Shown here piece after piece: positions 9,011-18,525 of a stretch of 64,000 bases of DNA (the stretch's first letter is position 1; every line of letters begins with the position of its first letter). Made by a program: the position numbers and the translations under genes. This DNA comes from Clostridia bacterium. Its GTDB lineage: Bacteria; Bacillota; Clostridia; Oscillospirales; Acutalibacteraceae. The stretch lies in contig JAFXAK010000030.1 of assembly GCA_017517135.1 (NCBI GenBank), positions 1-64,000 on the forward strand, in the 5' to 3' direction. The notes under the pieces were generated by a model. That model was not told where the DNA came from and searched no databases. It worked only from the letters and a program-made list of their open reading frames with translations.

Positions 9011-12000
9011 TCATAACTGAGCTTCGCTGATTAATTTTCTTGAGACCTCAATGATTGCGGGGGTTATCTTTTCAAGTCCTACCGCTGCACGGAGAATTGC
9101 TCTTGCATCGGAAGAAAGGATTTTACTGTCTGAATCGGTATCTGCCGCAAAAAGCTGTGCAACTGCTAAGCTTTCTTCAAGTCCTACCGCACGCCTGAGA
9201 GCAAGTCTTGCATCGGCAGAGGAAATTTTACCGTCAAAGTCAACATCACCGAGCTTAATTTCATTGCCTGCTTTTTCTACTGCGAATGAATCGTAAAGAG
9301 TGTCCCTGCCGTTTTCGTCAACCGTGTAAACATCAACCGTGAGGGTGTTGCCGTTTATTGTGTAGGATGTGTACATAGGAGTGTTTGTGCTGACATTCTT
9401 ATTAAAAAGCTCGTTTTCAATGATTTCAGCTTCTTCAGCTACACCTGCATTGCCGCTTGTGAGTGCGAGTGTGCCGAATGCTCCGACATATGTTTTATAG
9501 CTTTTGCCGTTTATCTTCTTTGTGACAACGGGAGTGTTTTCCTTTGCACCGTCCAGGAGAATTTCTGTTCTCAGATAAACTGCTTCCTCACCCTGAAGAA
9601 TGAGGTCAATATCATAGCTTTCTATCATTGCCGAAATCTGAGCCAAAAGCTTTGAGCCGCTGTCGGAATTGCCGTAGAGAGGCTGGTGGAGAACTAAGAT
9701 TTTCCATTGTGCAGCATTGCTTTCTTCAAGGTCCTCTCTCAGCCATTTGAGTTGATTTGTTTTGAGAGTGCCGTCTTCTTTGAGGTCGTTTGTGTTAAGC
9801 ACCGTGAAATGTGCATTGTTGTAGTCATATGAATAATACAAGCCGTTTTCGGTTGTCTGTATGGGAGTGTTTGCACCGAAATTGAAATACTTTGTTATAG
9901 TATAAAATTCAGCTGTATCAGAGTCGGATGATGTATACATAAGGGGAGTGTCAATAAGTATATCCGATACGCTGTTAAGAGCCATACCCCATTGCTTGCC
10001 CGTTGCGGCATTATATGTCATATCGCCCGTGTGGAGAATGAACGCTGTGTCGGGGTTTGTTTTTAGTGCGGCATTAAGTGTTTTAGCCCACACATCATAC
10101 TCTCTTTGTGCTGCGCCTGCAGTATCTGAAACCTGAATAAATGAAACTGCAGAAGAATTATCGGCTGTTGTGTATGTGCCTGTTTCACTCCAGAAGCCTT
10201 TTTCGGCATCGCCTATTCTGTAGGAATAGACGGTTTCCGGTTTAAGTCCGCTTACGGTTACGCTGTGCTTTATAACCTTTCTTTCGTAATTGAAAATACC
10301 GAAGGAGCCGAAGTCAAAGCAATAGTTTAAGAGAGTTGTTTCTTCACTTGTTGCCTTTATGTTCTTGCCGGTTGCGGCTTTTCCCTTGAAGCGGGATGTA
10401 CCTTCTTCAAAGATTTCAATGTCGGAGCCTGTTACGCTGTATTTTGTATACCAGCTGATAATAAATGAGCTGTCTGCATCTTCGCCAACAGATACTGTGA
10501 TATGCGAGGGAATCTGCATATCATCAAGTGTGGGTGTAACCTTTGTTTTTCCGTTATATGTATATGTTACGGAGTAATCCTTGTCTTCATCGTTGCAGAT
10601 TGTGTCGCAAAGCACATAAAGCTGGTCTGCGGCAGCAAGCTTATCCTTTTCGCTTATAAATGTTGCAAGGAGATTTTCTATAAGCTCATCAATATCTGAG
10701 CCGTAGGGGATAAGATCTGTTTTAAGAACAAGAGTAACAAGGCTTGCAAGCGAAATGTTTTCTGAATATCCGTTTACGGAAGCAAGCAGCTTAGTAACAA
10801 AGCCTGTAACATCCTGCAATGTGAGGGTATCCGAGCCTGTATCTTCAAATATTCCCGAATTGAGAATGCTTGCTATTATTATATAACAGGCCTGAATGAA
10901 GTTTGCAACAGAGCTGGCATTTTTATCAACAAGAGTGTTGAGATGTACCTCGGTGTTTGCAAAAATCTCGTCAACAACAACATCCTTTACAACATATTCG
11001 GCTGCTGTGTCGAGTATAAGATTTACAAATTCAACGCTGCCGGAGTTTTTGAGGACATCAAGCATAAATTTGTCATCCGAAAAATCCTCGTTGCCGTCAT
11101 ACATAGCGGTGAGTACGCTAAGGAAAAGGTCGCCTATCGTGCCGCCCGAGTTTTTATTGCCGAAGCCTAAGGTGTCTATATACTTTGTTGAGGGAACCTC
11201 GGAAATCTGAGTATTTACAATATTATCGATTGCATTTTCGATAATTGCGAAAGTGTAGTCGGGGTTGTTTATGTAATTATCCATCAGCTGCTTATCAATG
11301 TCTTCTATGAAAGCCATAAGGGTGTTTGCTGTGAGAATTTCATAGCCTGAAACGGAAATACCGCCGTAAATGAAATCGCTGATAGTCTGCTTTAAGTCAA
11401 GCTCCATTGTTTCTTCAATATAGCCCACAATACTGCCCGCAGCTCTTATATCAAGGAAAATATTGCCTACTCCCTTTTTAATCAGCTTCATAAGATATTC
11501 TGTTGCTGTTGAATACTGCTTGGGGAAGCCTGTTGTTATTTTATAGGGGGTGAAATATTCGTTGCCCGTATCAGCGGAAACAACGGGAGTAAAGCTGTCA
11601 CATTCCTTTTGTTCAAATGTTACTTTGAGTGAGCCGTCTGACTGCTTGTCAAAGTAGGTTTCTCTGTAGGAGAAAGGATACTGAGTGAGAGTGGGAGTGA
11701 TTATTGAATAAAGAGGTTCACCCGCATCCGAATAGGTTATATCTACATCACTTATGTGCTGATGTCCGCTGAAAACATAGTTTATGCCCGCATCTGCAAA
11801 GGTCTCCTGAAGAATATATCCTTCGTTGATAACAAAGCCCTGCATAATGTATTCGTGCAGATAGTTAGCGCCCGACATATTCCAATGTGTAAACGCAACA
11901 GGTGTCTGACCGTCTGCCTTAGCATCTGCGGCTTCTTCGAGAACCCAGTTAAGAAGCTCCTCAGTTATACTGCCGTGAGTTTCCTTTTCGTTTGTACGGC

Positions 12001-12658
12001 TGTCGGTGACATCGGCGGTGTATCTGCCCGCATCTATCATAATAAGACGGTAGCCCTCTTTTTTAAGATTTATTGAGTAGGAGAGAGCACCTGCCTTGCC
12101 GGTATCGTATGCAGAATAGGTGTGATAAGCTTCATTGTAGCCGAAATCGGCATAAATTTCTGCAAATTCTGCCGCATTGACGGTTTGTGCTTCTTCCTTA
12201 CGGTCATTTGCAAAGCCTGCCGCCTTGGGATTGTTTATATCGTGGTTACCGTTTACTATATACACATTAATGCCCGATTCTTTTTCAAAGGCTCTGAGCT
12301 TTTCGGCTAATGCGATATGGCCCTCATACTCACCGTTCTGAGTAAGGTCACCTGTGATTACAACATATTTAAGTCCTTTTTCCTTTGCATCGTTTTCAAG
12401 GGCTGTAAAGGTTGACTCAAGAATTGCATCAAGATCATCATAAACACAGTTTGAGCCTTCCATATAGGTATAAAAAGCCTCACTTTTGTTGCCGGCCAGC
12501 GATTCGGGATAATAGTGGATATCCGAAAGCGTGGTAAGCAGAAGATCCTTGCCTGCTTGAGATGTCTTAGCAGAAACTGCGGGTACAAATGTACAAATCA
12601 GAGCAAGACAAAGGAGCACTGAAAGTAATTTTGCAGAAAAACTGTTTTTTACGAACAT
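9011..12658 (-). CDS. Secreted double metallophosphoesterase with C-terminal dockerin
   Basis: A 1215-residue secreted protein with a signal peptide ending near VSAK (about residue 30). Domain 1 (about 35-370) is a calcineurin-like phosphoesterase with intact metal motifs: LSDIHYY, GDLTQNG, NGNHD, FTHWN and FSGHQH. A long helical region follows (about 380-700). Next comes a purple acid phosphatase-like FN3 domain and a second phosphoesterase fold (from about 840), in which GD in HTGDMTY is kept but the usual GNHE and GHxH positions read SSDSD and GEEA, so it is probably inactive. The last 79 residues (from G1137) form a type I dockerin with two Asp-rich calcium loops, GDVDFDGKISSADA and ADTDSDSKILSSDA. 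GGAGG precedes the ATG. The dockerin suggests docking to a cohesin such as that at 1189-2022 (inference). Confidence 0.88.
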   Translation of the reverse strand: MFVKNSFSAKLLSVLLCLALICTFVPAVSAKTSQAGKDLLLTTLSDIHYYPESLAGNKSEAFYTYMEGSNCVYDDLDAILESTFTALENDAKEKGLKYVVITGDLTQNGEYEGHIALAEKLRAFEKESGINVYIVNGNHDINNPKAAGFANDRKEEAQTVNAAEFAEIYADFGYNEAYHTYSAYDTGKAGALSYSINLKKEGYRLIMIDAGRYTADVTDSRTNEKETHGSITEELLNWVLEEAADAKADGQTPVAFTHWNMSGANYLHEYIMQGFVINEGYILQETFADAGINYVFSGHQHISDVDITYSDAGEPLYSIITPTLTQYPFSYRETYFDKQSDGSLKVTFEQKECDSFTPVVSADTGNEYFTPYKITTGFPKQYSTATEYLMKLIKKGVGNIFLDIRAAGSIVGYIEETMELDLKQTISDFIYGGISVSGYEILTANTLMAFIEDIDKQLMDNYINNPDYTFAIIENAIDNIVNTQISEVPSTKYIDTLGFGNKNSGGTIGDLFLSVLTAMYDGNEDFSDDKFMLDVLKNSGSVEFVNLILDTAAEYVVKDVVVDEIFANTEVHLNTLVDKNASSVANFIQACYIIIASILNSGIFEDTGSDTLTLQDVTGFVTKLLASVNGYSENISLASLVTLVLKTDLIPYGSDIDELIENLLATFISEKDKLAAADQLYVLCDTICNDEDKDYSVTYTYNGKTKVTPTLDDMQIPSHITVSVGEDADSSFIISWYTKYSVTGSDIEIFEEGTSRFKGKAATGKNIKATSEETTLLNYCFDFGSFGIFNYERKVIKHSVTVSGLKPETVYSYRIGDAEKGFWSETGTYTTADNSSAVSFIQVSDTAGAAQREYDVWAKTLNAALKTNPDTAFILHTGDMTYNAATGKQWGMALNSVSDILIDTPLMYTSSDSDTAEFYTITKYFNFGANTPIQTTENGLYYSYDYNNAHFTVLNTNDLKEDGTLKTNQLKWLREDLEESNAAQWKILVLHQPLYGNSDSGSKLLAQISAMIESYDIDLILQGEEAVYLRTEILLDGAKENTPVVTKKINGKSYKTYVGAFGTLALTSGNAGVAEEAEIIENELFNKNVSTNTPMYTSYTINGNTLTVDVYTVDENGRDTLYDSFAVEKAGNEIKLGDVDFDGKISSADARLALRRAVGLEESLAVAQLFAADTDSDSKILSSDARAILRAAVGLEKITPAIIEVSRKLISEAQL

Positions 12659-12748
12659 AAATTTTACCTCCCGAGGGTTACATATATAATCAATTATATC
12701 AAAAGGATTATAATATGTAAAGTAAAAAATAGAGATGACGGGAAAAAG

Positions 12749-12779
12749 AAACAGGATTGCCGATTTGACAATCCTGTTT
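12749..12779 (-). terminator. Intrinsic terminator of the Ig-repeat gene
   Basis: AAACAGGATTG (12749-12759) pairs with CAATCCTGTTT (12769-12779). On the minus strand CTTTTTCCC follows. Confidence 0.75.
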
Positions 12780-12816
12780 TGAGTTATTTTACAATTACGT
12801 ATTTGTTTATGCTGTT

Positions 12817-14898
12817 TTACTGATAATGATAGTCCGAATCATAGAAAAACATATCATAATCAAATGTTGCAGTTGTGTTATCTGTGAATATTACTTTTAC
12901 GGTGGTAATATCTATGCGGCTGACGCTGGTGTTGAAAATGGCAGGCTCCCATGTAAAAACATCCCTTGAGTTTCCGCCGAGCTCGCGTCCCGTCTTAAGT
13001 GTTTTGGTATAAGTGTTATTGATTACACAATAAGCAGGTGCTGCGTATTTGTCTCTGTAGGTTGTTTTTATTTCTATGCGCTTGATGTTTTTGTTTGTGT
13101 TATTTTTGATTTGCAGTGCGAGTGCAGTACCGGGTTCAATCTCGGCACCCTCCGAATACATACCTGTTGCCCAATAAACACCTGTTATTGTGATAGGCTG
13201 CTGATTGACAATCTTTACCGAGCAGGTAGCCTTGTAGGTTTTGCCGTTGTAGGTTATTGATGCGGTAATGGTGCATTTGCCTGCTTTGACAGGGGTAACC
13301 TTACCCTTTGAGGAAACCTTGGCAACTGCTGTGTTGCTGCTTGTCCATTTTACTGTTGCACCCGACGGATTTGTGGTTGCTTTAAGATTAAGGTAGCTGT
13401 ATATGCCGACAGTTGTATCGGTACAGTTGAGCTTGATTGAAGGCTTGGTTACCTTAACTGTAATTTTCTGGCTTACCTTGTTTGAGGTTACCGTAATGAC
13501 AACCGTGCCTGCCTTAACGCCGGTTATAACACCTTCGGAGCTTACCTTCGCAATTGATTTATCGGAGGATTTATATGTAATCTTTGCATTGCTCTTTGCA
13601 TTAATTTTTAATGTGCCGCCGGTAAGCACCGTTTCGGAGGTCTTGATTGTGGGCTTAATGGCAAAGGAAACAGTTGCTGTTCCTGTATAGTTCCCCTTCA
13701 TCTTGACGGTAACATTATATGTGCCGACATTTTTTCTGCCTGCAGCATATTTTATCGTATAATGCTTATCCTGAGTAAGCCTTGTACCGTAGGAATTTAT
13801 CACCTTAACTGCGGGAGTCTGTTCTTTACCGTTGTATGCAATTTCTATTGCAGGCTGCACCTCGCCGTTGTAGGCAAGCTTTGTTGAAAGCATATAGATT
13901 TTGCAGGTGGAGATGTCTATCGGATTAATCTTAAAGGTCAGTGTCTTCTGACCTGTATAGTTACCGATCATCTTGATTGTAACCTTGTAGTTACCGATAT
14001 CCTTTCTGCCGTCAGAATAGGTCACTGTGTAATGCTTATCCTTTGTGAGCTTTGTGCCGTAGGAATTTCTTACCGTTACGGCAGGTGTCCGTACATTGCC
14101 GTTATAGGTAAGTTCTGTTGCTGAGAGTTTTACGGTACAGGTGGAGATGTCTATCGGATTAATCTTGAAGGTCAGGGTTTTCTGACCTGTATAATTGCCG
14201 ATCATCTTGATTGTAACCTTATAGGTTCCGATATTCTTTCTGCCCTCAGAGTATGTTACGGTGTAGTGCTTATCCTTAGTAAGTTTTGTGCCGTAGGAAT
14301 TTCTTATCGTTACGGCAGGTGTCCGTACATTGCCGTTATAGGTAAGTTCTGTTGCTGAGAGCTTTACGGTACAGGTGGAGATGTTTATGGGATTAATCTT
14401 GAATGAAAGAGTTTTGGTGCCTGAGTAGTTACCGATCATCTTGACGGTAACCTTATATGTACCTACATCCTTTCTGCCGCTTGCATATGTTACTGTATAG
14501 TCTGTTCCTTTTTTGAGAACATTTCCTTCAGAGTCCTTGACTGTAACAGTTGGAGTTCTTACACCACCGTTATATGTCAGGCTTGTTGCGGAGAGTGTAA
14601 ATGTTTTGGGTGAATATAAAGTCTTATTTGTTTTTACATAGCCGCAGACAGTACAAGCCGTTTTTGTGTTTCCGTTTGCAGTAAGTGTGGCTTTTGTTGT
14701 GGTTGTTTTGTAGGAATGAGTTGTTGTGCGTTTTTCGCTGCAGAGATTACAGGTTTTATCGCATGCATTGGTGTATTTATGCGAACAGCTTTCGGTATCA
14801 CTTTGTGATGCCGCAAGTGAAGCACTGACACCCACACACGCCAGCAGCATTATTACTGTTAATATGACGAGCAGGCTTTTTCTGATGGTTTTTGACAT
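12817..14898 (-). CDS. Secreted Ig-like repeat protein
   Basis: A 693-residue exported protein. A signal peptide (residues 1-30) is followed by a Cys/His module (HKYTNACDKTCNLC, then CTVCGYVK) that may bind zinc. Four repeats of about 78 residues follow, each with YNG, a DxxYTVTY core, GRK and GNYTG near its end, the pattern of MBG/YDG-type Ig-like domains. The fourth repeat contains a short internal duplication (AYNGEVQ, then AYNGKEQ). Two BIG2-like domains come next (SSDKSIAKVSSEGVITGVKAG and SSNTAVAKVSSKGKVTPVKAG), then a C-terminal domain of about 100 residues that I do not recognise. No catalytic domain or anchor is visible. Its repeats and Cys module are shared with the gene at 15166-19166, and the two have near-identical promoter regions. 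GGAGG precedes the ATG. Confidence 0.82.
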   Translation of the reverse strand: MSKTIRKSLLVILTVIMLLACVGVSASLAASQSDTESCSHKYTNACDKTCNLCSEKRTTTHSYKTTTTKATLTANGNTKTACTVCGYVKTNKTLYSPKTFTLSATSLTYNGGVRTPTVTVKDSEGNVLKKGTDYTVTYASGRKDVGTYKVTVKMIGNYSGTKTLSFKINPINISTCTVKLSATELTYNGNVRTPAVTIRNSYGTKLTKDKHYTVTYSEGRKNIGTYKVTIKMIGNYTGQKTLTFKINPIDISTCTVKLSATELTYNGNVRTPAVTVRNSYGTKLTKDKHYTVTYSDGRKDIGNYKVTIKMIGNYTGQKTLTFKINPIDISTCKIYMLSTKLAYNGEVQPAIEIAYNGKEQTPAVKVINSYGTRLTQDKHYTIKYAAGRKNVGTYNVTVKMKGNYTGTATVSFAIKPTIKTSETVLTGGTLKINAKSNAKITYKSSDKSIAKVSSEGVITGVKAGTVVITVTSNKVSQKITVKVTKPSIKLNCTDTTVGIYSYLNLKATTNPSGATVKWTSSNTAVAKVSSKGKVTPVKAGKCTITASITYNGKTYKATCSVKIVNQQPITITGVYWATGMYSEGAEIEPGTALALQIKNNTNKNIKRIEIKTTYRDKYAAPAYCVINNTYTKTLKTGRELGGNSRDVFTWEPAIFNTSVSRIDITTVKVIFTDNTTATFDYDMFFYDSDYHYQ

Positions 14899-14962
14899 TT
14901 TGTTCTACCTCCTGAGAGATTAAAATTGAAGCCATATGTACAAAAAAATCACTTCGTCTTAT

Positions 14963-14991
14963 ATGATATCATTAAATATCAACAAATGCAA
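14963..14991 (-). promoter_or_regulatory. Promoter, twin of the one at 19230-19258
   Basis: On the minus strand TTGCAT (14991-14986) and TATCAT (14968-14963) are 17 nt apart. The region 14925-14991 aligns almost without gaps to 19194-19258, so the two surface-protein genes share a promoter and probably a regulator. The rest of 14992-15120 holds no gene. Confidence 0.65.
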
Positions 14992-15129
14992 GATGTTTGA
15001 TGGTATCATTTTGTGTGCAAAACTGCAAATGATATTATATTTGAGTTGAATTTTCTTTTTTTGTTATAGGTAAATTGTGATATAACAAAAATAAAAACAT
15101 CAGCTTTCGTTGTATGCAAAAAAGAAGGA

Positions 15130-15155
15130 ACCGGTTCAGTTTTCTCCGAACCGGC
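15130..15155 (-). terminator. Intrinsic terminator of the lectin/Ig-repeat gene
   Basis: CCGGTTC (15131-15137) pairs with GAACCGG (15148-15154), with a CTTCTTTTTTT stretch following on the minus strand. Confidence 0.75.
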
Positions 15156-15165
15156 TGTGTTAGTT

Positions 15166-18100
15166 TTATTTTGTTTTTACATATCTGTATGCAGACCAGC
15201 CTGAGTAGTATTTTACATCATTTACAGTCTTATATGTGCGAACTCTGACATAATATGTCTTTGCTGAACTAAGTCCGCTCAATGTGGTTTTTACCGTGCT
15301 GCTGCTTGTGAGAGTTTTTGTTTTTGCGTTTGTGAAGTCCTTTGATGTTGAATACTGAATCTGATAACCTGTTACCTGAGTTGTTTTCTTTGTAAGGTTA
15401 ACGGTTATCTTCTTTGCTCCTGCGGTAAGCTTTGATATTGTTGTTTTCGGGGGAAGAATTTTGAAGGTCAGCGTTTTTGTGCCTGTGTAGTTACCTTTCA
15501 TTGTTACGATAACCTTGTAGGTTCCTACATTTTTTCTGCCGCTTGAATATGTTACGGTGTAATTTTTTTCATTAAGCGTTGTACCGTAGGAGTTGATTAC
15601 ACTTACCTCAGGTGTTCTTATCTCACCGTTATATATAAGGCTCGTCGCGGAGAGCTTAACCGTACAGGTAGAAATGTCAATAGGCTTGATTTTGAATGAA
15701 AGAGTTTTTGTGCCTGTGTAATTGCCTTTCATTGTTACCTTAACATTATATGTACCCACATTCTTTCTTCCGCTTGCGTATGTTACGGTGTAGTGCGTAT
15801 CTTTAGTAAGCTTTACTCCGTTTGCATTTGTTACGGTAATAGTGGGAGTTCTTGTATTTCCGTTATATGTAAGGCTGGTTGCGGAGAGCTTGACGGTACA
15901 TTTGGAAATATCCATAGGCTTGATTTTGAAAGAAAGTGTCTTTGTCCCCGTGTAGTTGCCTTTCATTGTCACCTTGACATTGTATGTGCCGACATTTCTT
16001 CTGCCCGTATCATATGTTACGGTGTAATGCTTATCTTTGGTAAGCTTTGTGCCGTAGGAATTTGTTACGGTAACAGTAGGTGTTCTTGTTTTTGCATTGT
16101 ATGTAAGGCTTGTTGCGGAAAGTTTTACCGTACAGGTGGAAATGTTAATCGGTTTGATTTTGAATGAAAGTGTTTTTGTGCCTGTGTAGTTGCCTTTCAT
16201 TGTTACCTTAACATTGTAAGTACCCACATTCTTTCTGCCTTCGGCATAGGTAACGGTATAATCTGTGCCGTTCACAAGAGTTTTACCTGCGGAGTCCTTA
16301 ACGGTAACGGTGGGTTTTTTGACATTGCCGTTGTAGGTATAGCTTGTTGCGGAAAGGGTGAATGTTTTGGGGGAGCTTATAGTTTTTGTTGATTTTAGAT
16401 TGCCGCAAGCAGTGCACACCGTTTTGCTGCTTCCGTTTGCTGTAAGCGTTGCTTTGGTTGTGACGGTTTTGTAAGTATGTGCAGCTGTACGAGTATAGCT
16501 ACAACGATTGCAGGTATTGTCACATGCATTTGTGTATGTATGACCGAGCTTGCTGCCGCTTGTTACTCCGCAGATTGTACAAGTTTTAGGTGTTGTGCAT
16601 GTTGCCGATTTATATGAGTGACTTGCAGGGCGGGTTTTGCCGCAATCGTTACAGGATGTGTCACAGGCATTATCGAATATGTGACCGAGTGCACTGCCGC
16701 TTGTTGCCTTGCAGACCGTACAGGTCTTGGGGGCAGTGCAGCTTGCAGCGTTCCAGGTGTGACCTGTTGCTGCTATAGTTGTTGTATAAGAATAGGAACA
16801 TCTTGAACAAGTATATTTTCTTATTCCGCTTGCTGTACAGGTTGCGGCTTTAGTTACCACTGAAGTATAAGTATGCCCTACTGTTCCATTACTTTTCGTT
16901 ACATTGAAAGAAGTTGAGCCAACCTTGGAACTGTATGCTCTGACCTTAATATAATATTTAGTTCCTGATGTAAGATTAATTTTTAACTTAAAATTATAAT
17001 CTGTTCCGTCATCATCGTTATAACCAAGCTGTGTCCATGATGAATCATATACATAAACTCTTGAATCCAGACTACCGGTTGATTCAAAGGTATATTCACC
17101 ACATGAAGACGGAGTGAAAGTATAATAATATTCCTGATTTGCAAATCCGATAGTTGTACTGTATGATGTGCCTGTGTAAATTGAACCTGCCGGCTTCCAT
17201 ACTGCATAAAGGTTAAGGTCTGCATTTGCATTATAACTTGAACCGGGGGTATAATTTGCACTTGTTGCACTGCTGCTTGTAGCCCAGCCAAGGAAAGTAT
17301 AACCGCTTTTTGTAGGTTTAGTAGAACTTAATGTTACACCCTCATTATAATCCTTGCTCTGATTTGCCGGTGCACCGCTACCGCCGTTTGCATTATATGT
17401 AATTTGATAAGGATATTTAAAAGAAACTTTCTGTGGAGTGCCACCGTGATAGGTCCACAACGCAACATTTGTACCGTTTGCGGTAGCTCCACCCTCAACA
17501 TCCAATACTGCTGAATTAGACATAGCAGCTCTGATAAACCAATCGCCATCACTGTTTTTGCTCAGATACCATTTTTGATTATCAGAACCCTGAGAATTAT
17601 AAGTTATAACATTTACACCTTGTGCATACACACCTTTTGTTACATCAAGAACATTGTTGTTCTCTACAGACTGAATAATATAAGTACCGTCAGAATTTTT
17701 GATTAATTTCCATACCTGTGATTGATTACTTGAATTATTATTCTGTCTTTCATAAGAGACAACATTACCGTCAGAATCGGCAGTAAGATATCTGTCAATT
17801 TCTTCAAATTGTATTCTTTTGTATGTGACATCGCCGTCAAAAGTCCCGTTGGTCAATGAAATTGTTGATAAGGTCAACGAAGTACTTCCATTATTCGCTG
17901 AACCTTTATACGAACCGTATTTTGTATCTACTTCAGCCCAGAATGTATATGTCCCTGCATTTTTAACACCGTCGCCTATATAAAATTTATATGTTGTACT
18001 TTTTCCCATATTATTTGTTTTTACAGAACCATCCGGTGCTTTGATTTTCAATGTTATTTGATTAATTTCACTTTCACTGGCATTCTTTCCGTCAATTTTA

Positions 18101-18525
18101 GGAATAATTGTTATTTGTGCAATGTTTGAATCATAGAACTTGCCATTACTGGAACTATTGGTTAGGGATATGTCGTATCCGCTACAAGAATGTGTTTCTT
18201 CGGTTTTGAACCATTCTATTTTTCCGTATGCAGTACGGGTGTTTCCGTTGTCAAGAATATATGAAAACTTACAACAGCCATCTGTATATACTTCGTGAAT
18301 TGTACATGGATCGCTGGCATTTACATAACCACCGGTTGAACTGTGGTTAGCATCAAAAACATAGTGATTTGTCTGCGGGGATTTCAAATAAGCTGTATAA
18401 TTTTTAGCGTAATTTGTGTTAATCGTGTGTGAATCACTTGTCGCCTTGCTTTTTGTAACTATATTGTATACTGAACCGTCAAAAACTAAATATCCGTTCG
18501 AATTAATAGAAGAAGATTTATACAC
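15166..18525 (-). CDS. Secreted lectin/Ig-repeat protein, part downstream of a frameshift
   Basis: 1119 codons are open from a GTG at 18525 that has no ribosome binding site, so this is best read as the continuation of the frame at 18486-19166 after a -1 shift in an A7 tract (18531-18537). Domains, numbered from the GTG: 235-370 ricin-type beta-trefoil lectin (QVWKLI and QKWYLS repeats); 372-445 InlB B-repeat (YNANGGSG to YAVWK); 448-545 a PPC-like beta domain; 550-715 Cys/His modules with spaced CxxC pairs; 720-1025 four MBG/YDG-type Ig repeats like those of the 12817-14898 protein; 1030-1119 FN3. Likely a surface or secreted carbohydrate-binding protein. Without the shift this part would be untranslated. 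Confidence 0.75.
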   Translation of the reverse strand: MYKSSSINSNGYLVFDGSVYNIVTKSKATSDSHTINTNYAKNYTAYLKSPQTNHYVFDANHSSTGGYVNASDPCTIHEVYTDGCCKFSYILDNGNTRTAYGKIEWFKTEETHSCSGYDISLTNSSSNGKFYDSNIAQITIIPKIDGKNASESEINQITLKIKAPDGSVKTNNMGKSTTYKFYIGDGVKNAGTYTFWAEVDTKYGSYKGSANNGSTSLTLSTISLTNGTFDGDVTYKRIQFEEIDRYLTADSDGNVVSYERQNNNSSNQSQVWKLIKNSDGTYIIQSVENNNVLDVTKGVYAQGVNVITYNSQGSDNQKWYLSKNSDGDWFIRAAMSNSAVLDVEGGATANGTNVALWTYHGGTPQKVSFKYPYQITYNANGGSGAPANQSKDYNEGVTLSSTKPTKSGYTFLGWATSSSATSANYTPGSSYNANADLNLYAVWKPAGSIYTGTSYSTTIGFANQEYYYTFTPSSCGEYTFESTGSLDSRVYVYDSSWTQLGYNDDDGTDYNFKLKINLTSGTKYYIKVRAYSSKVGSTSFNVTKSNGTVGHTYTSVVTKAATCTASGIRKYTCSRCSYSYTTTIAATGHTWNAASCTAPKTCTVCKATSGSALGHIFDNACDTSCNDCGKTRPASHSYKSATCTTPKTCTICGVTSGSKLGHTYTNACDNTCNRCSYTRTAAHTYKTVTTKATLTANGSSKTVCTACGNLKSTKTISSPKTFTLSATSYTYNGNVKKPTVTVKDSAGKTLVNGTDYTVTYAEGRKNVGTYNVKVTMKGNYTGTKTLSFKIKPINISTCTVKLSATSLTYNAKTRTPTVTVTNSYGTKLTKDKHYTVTYDTGRRNVGTYNVKVTMKGNYTGTKTLSFKIKPMDISKCTVKLSATSLTYNGNTRTPTITVTNANGVKLTKDTHYTVTYASGRKNVGTYNVKVTMKGNYTGTKTLSFKIKPIDISTCTVKLSATSLIYNGEIRTPEVSVINSYGTTLNEKNYTVTYSSGRKNVGTYKVIVTMKGNYTGTKTLTFKILPPKTTISKLTAGAKKITVNLTKKTTQVTGYQIQYSTSKDFTNAKTKTLTSSSTVKTTLSGLSSAKTYYVRVRTYKTVNDVKYYSGWSAYRYVKTK

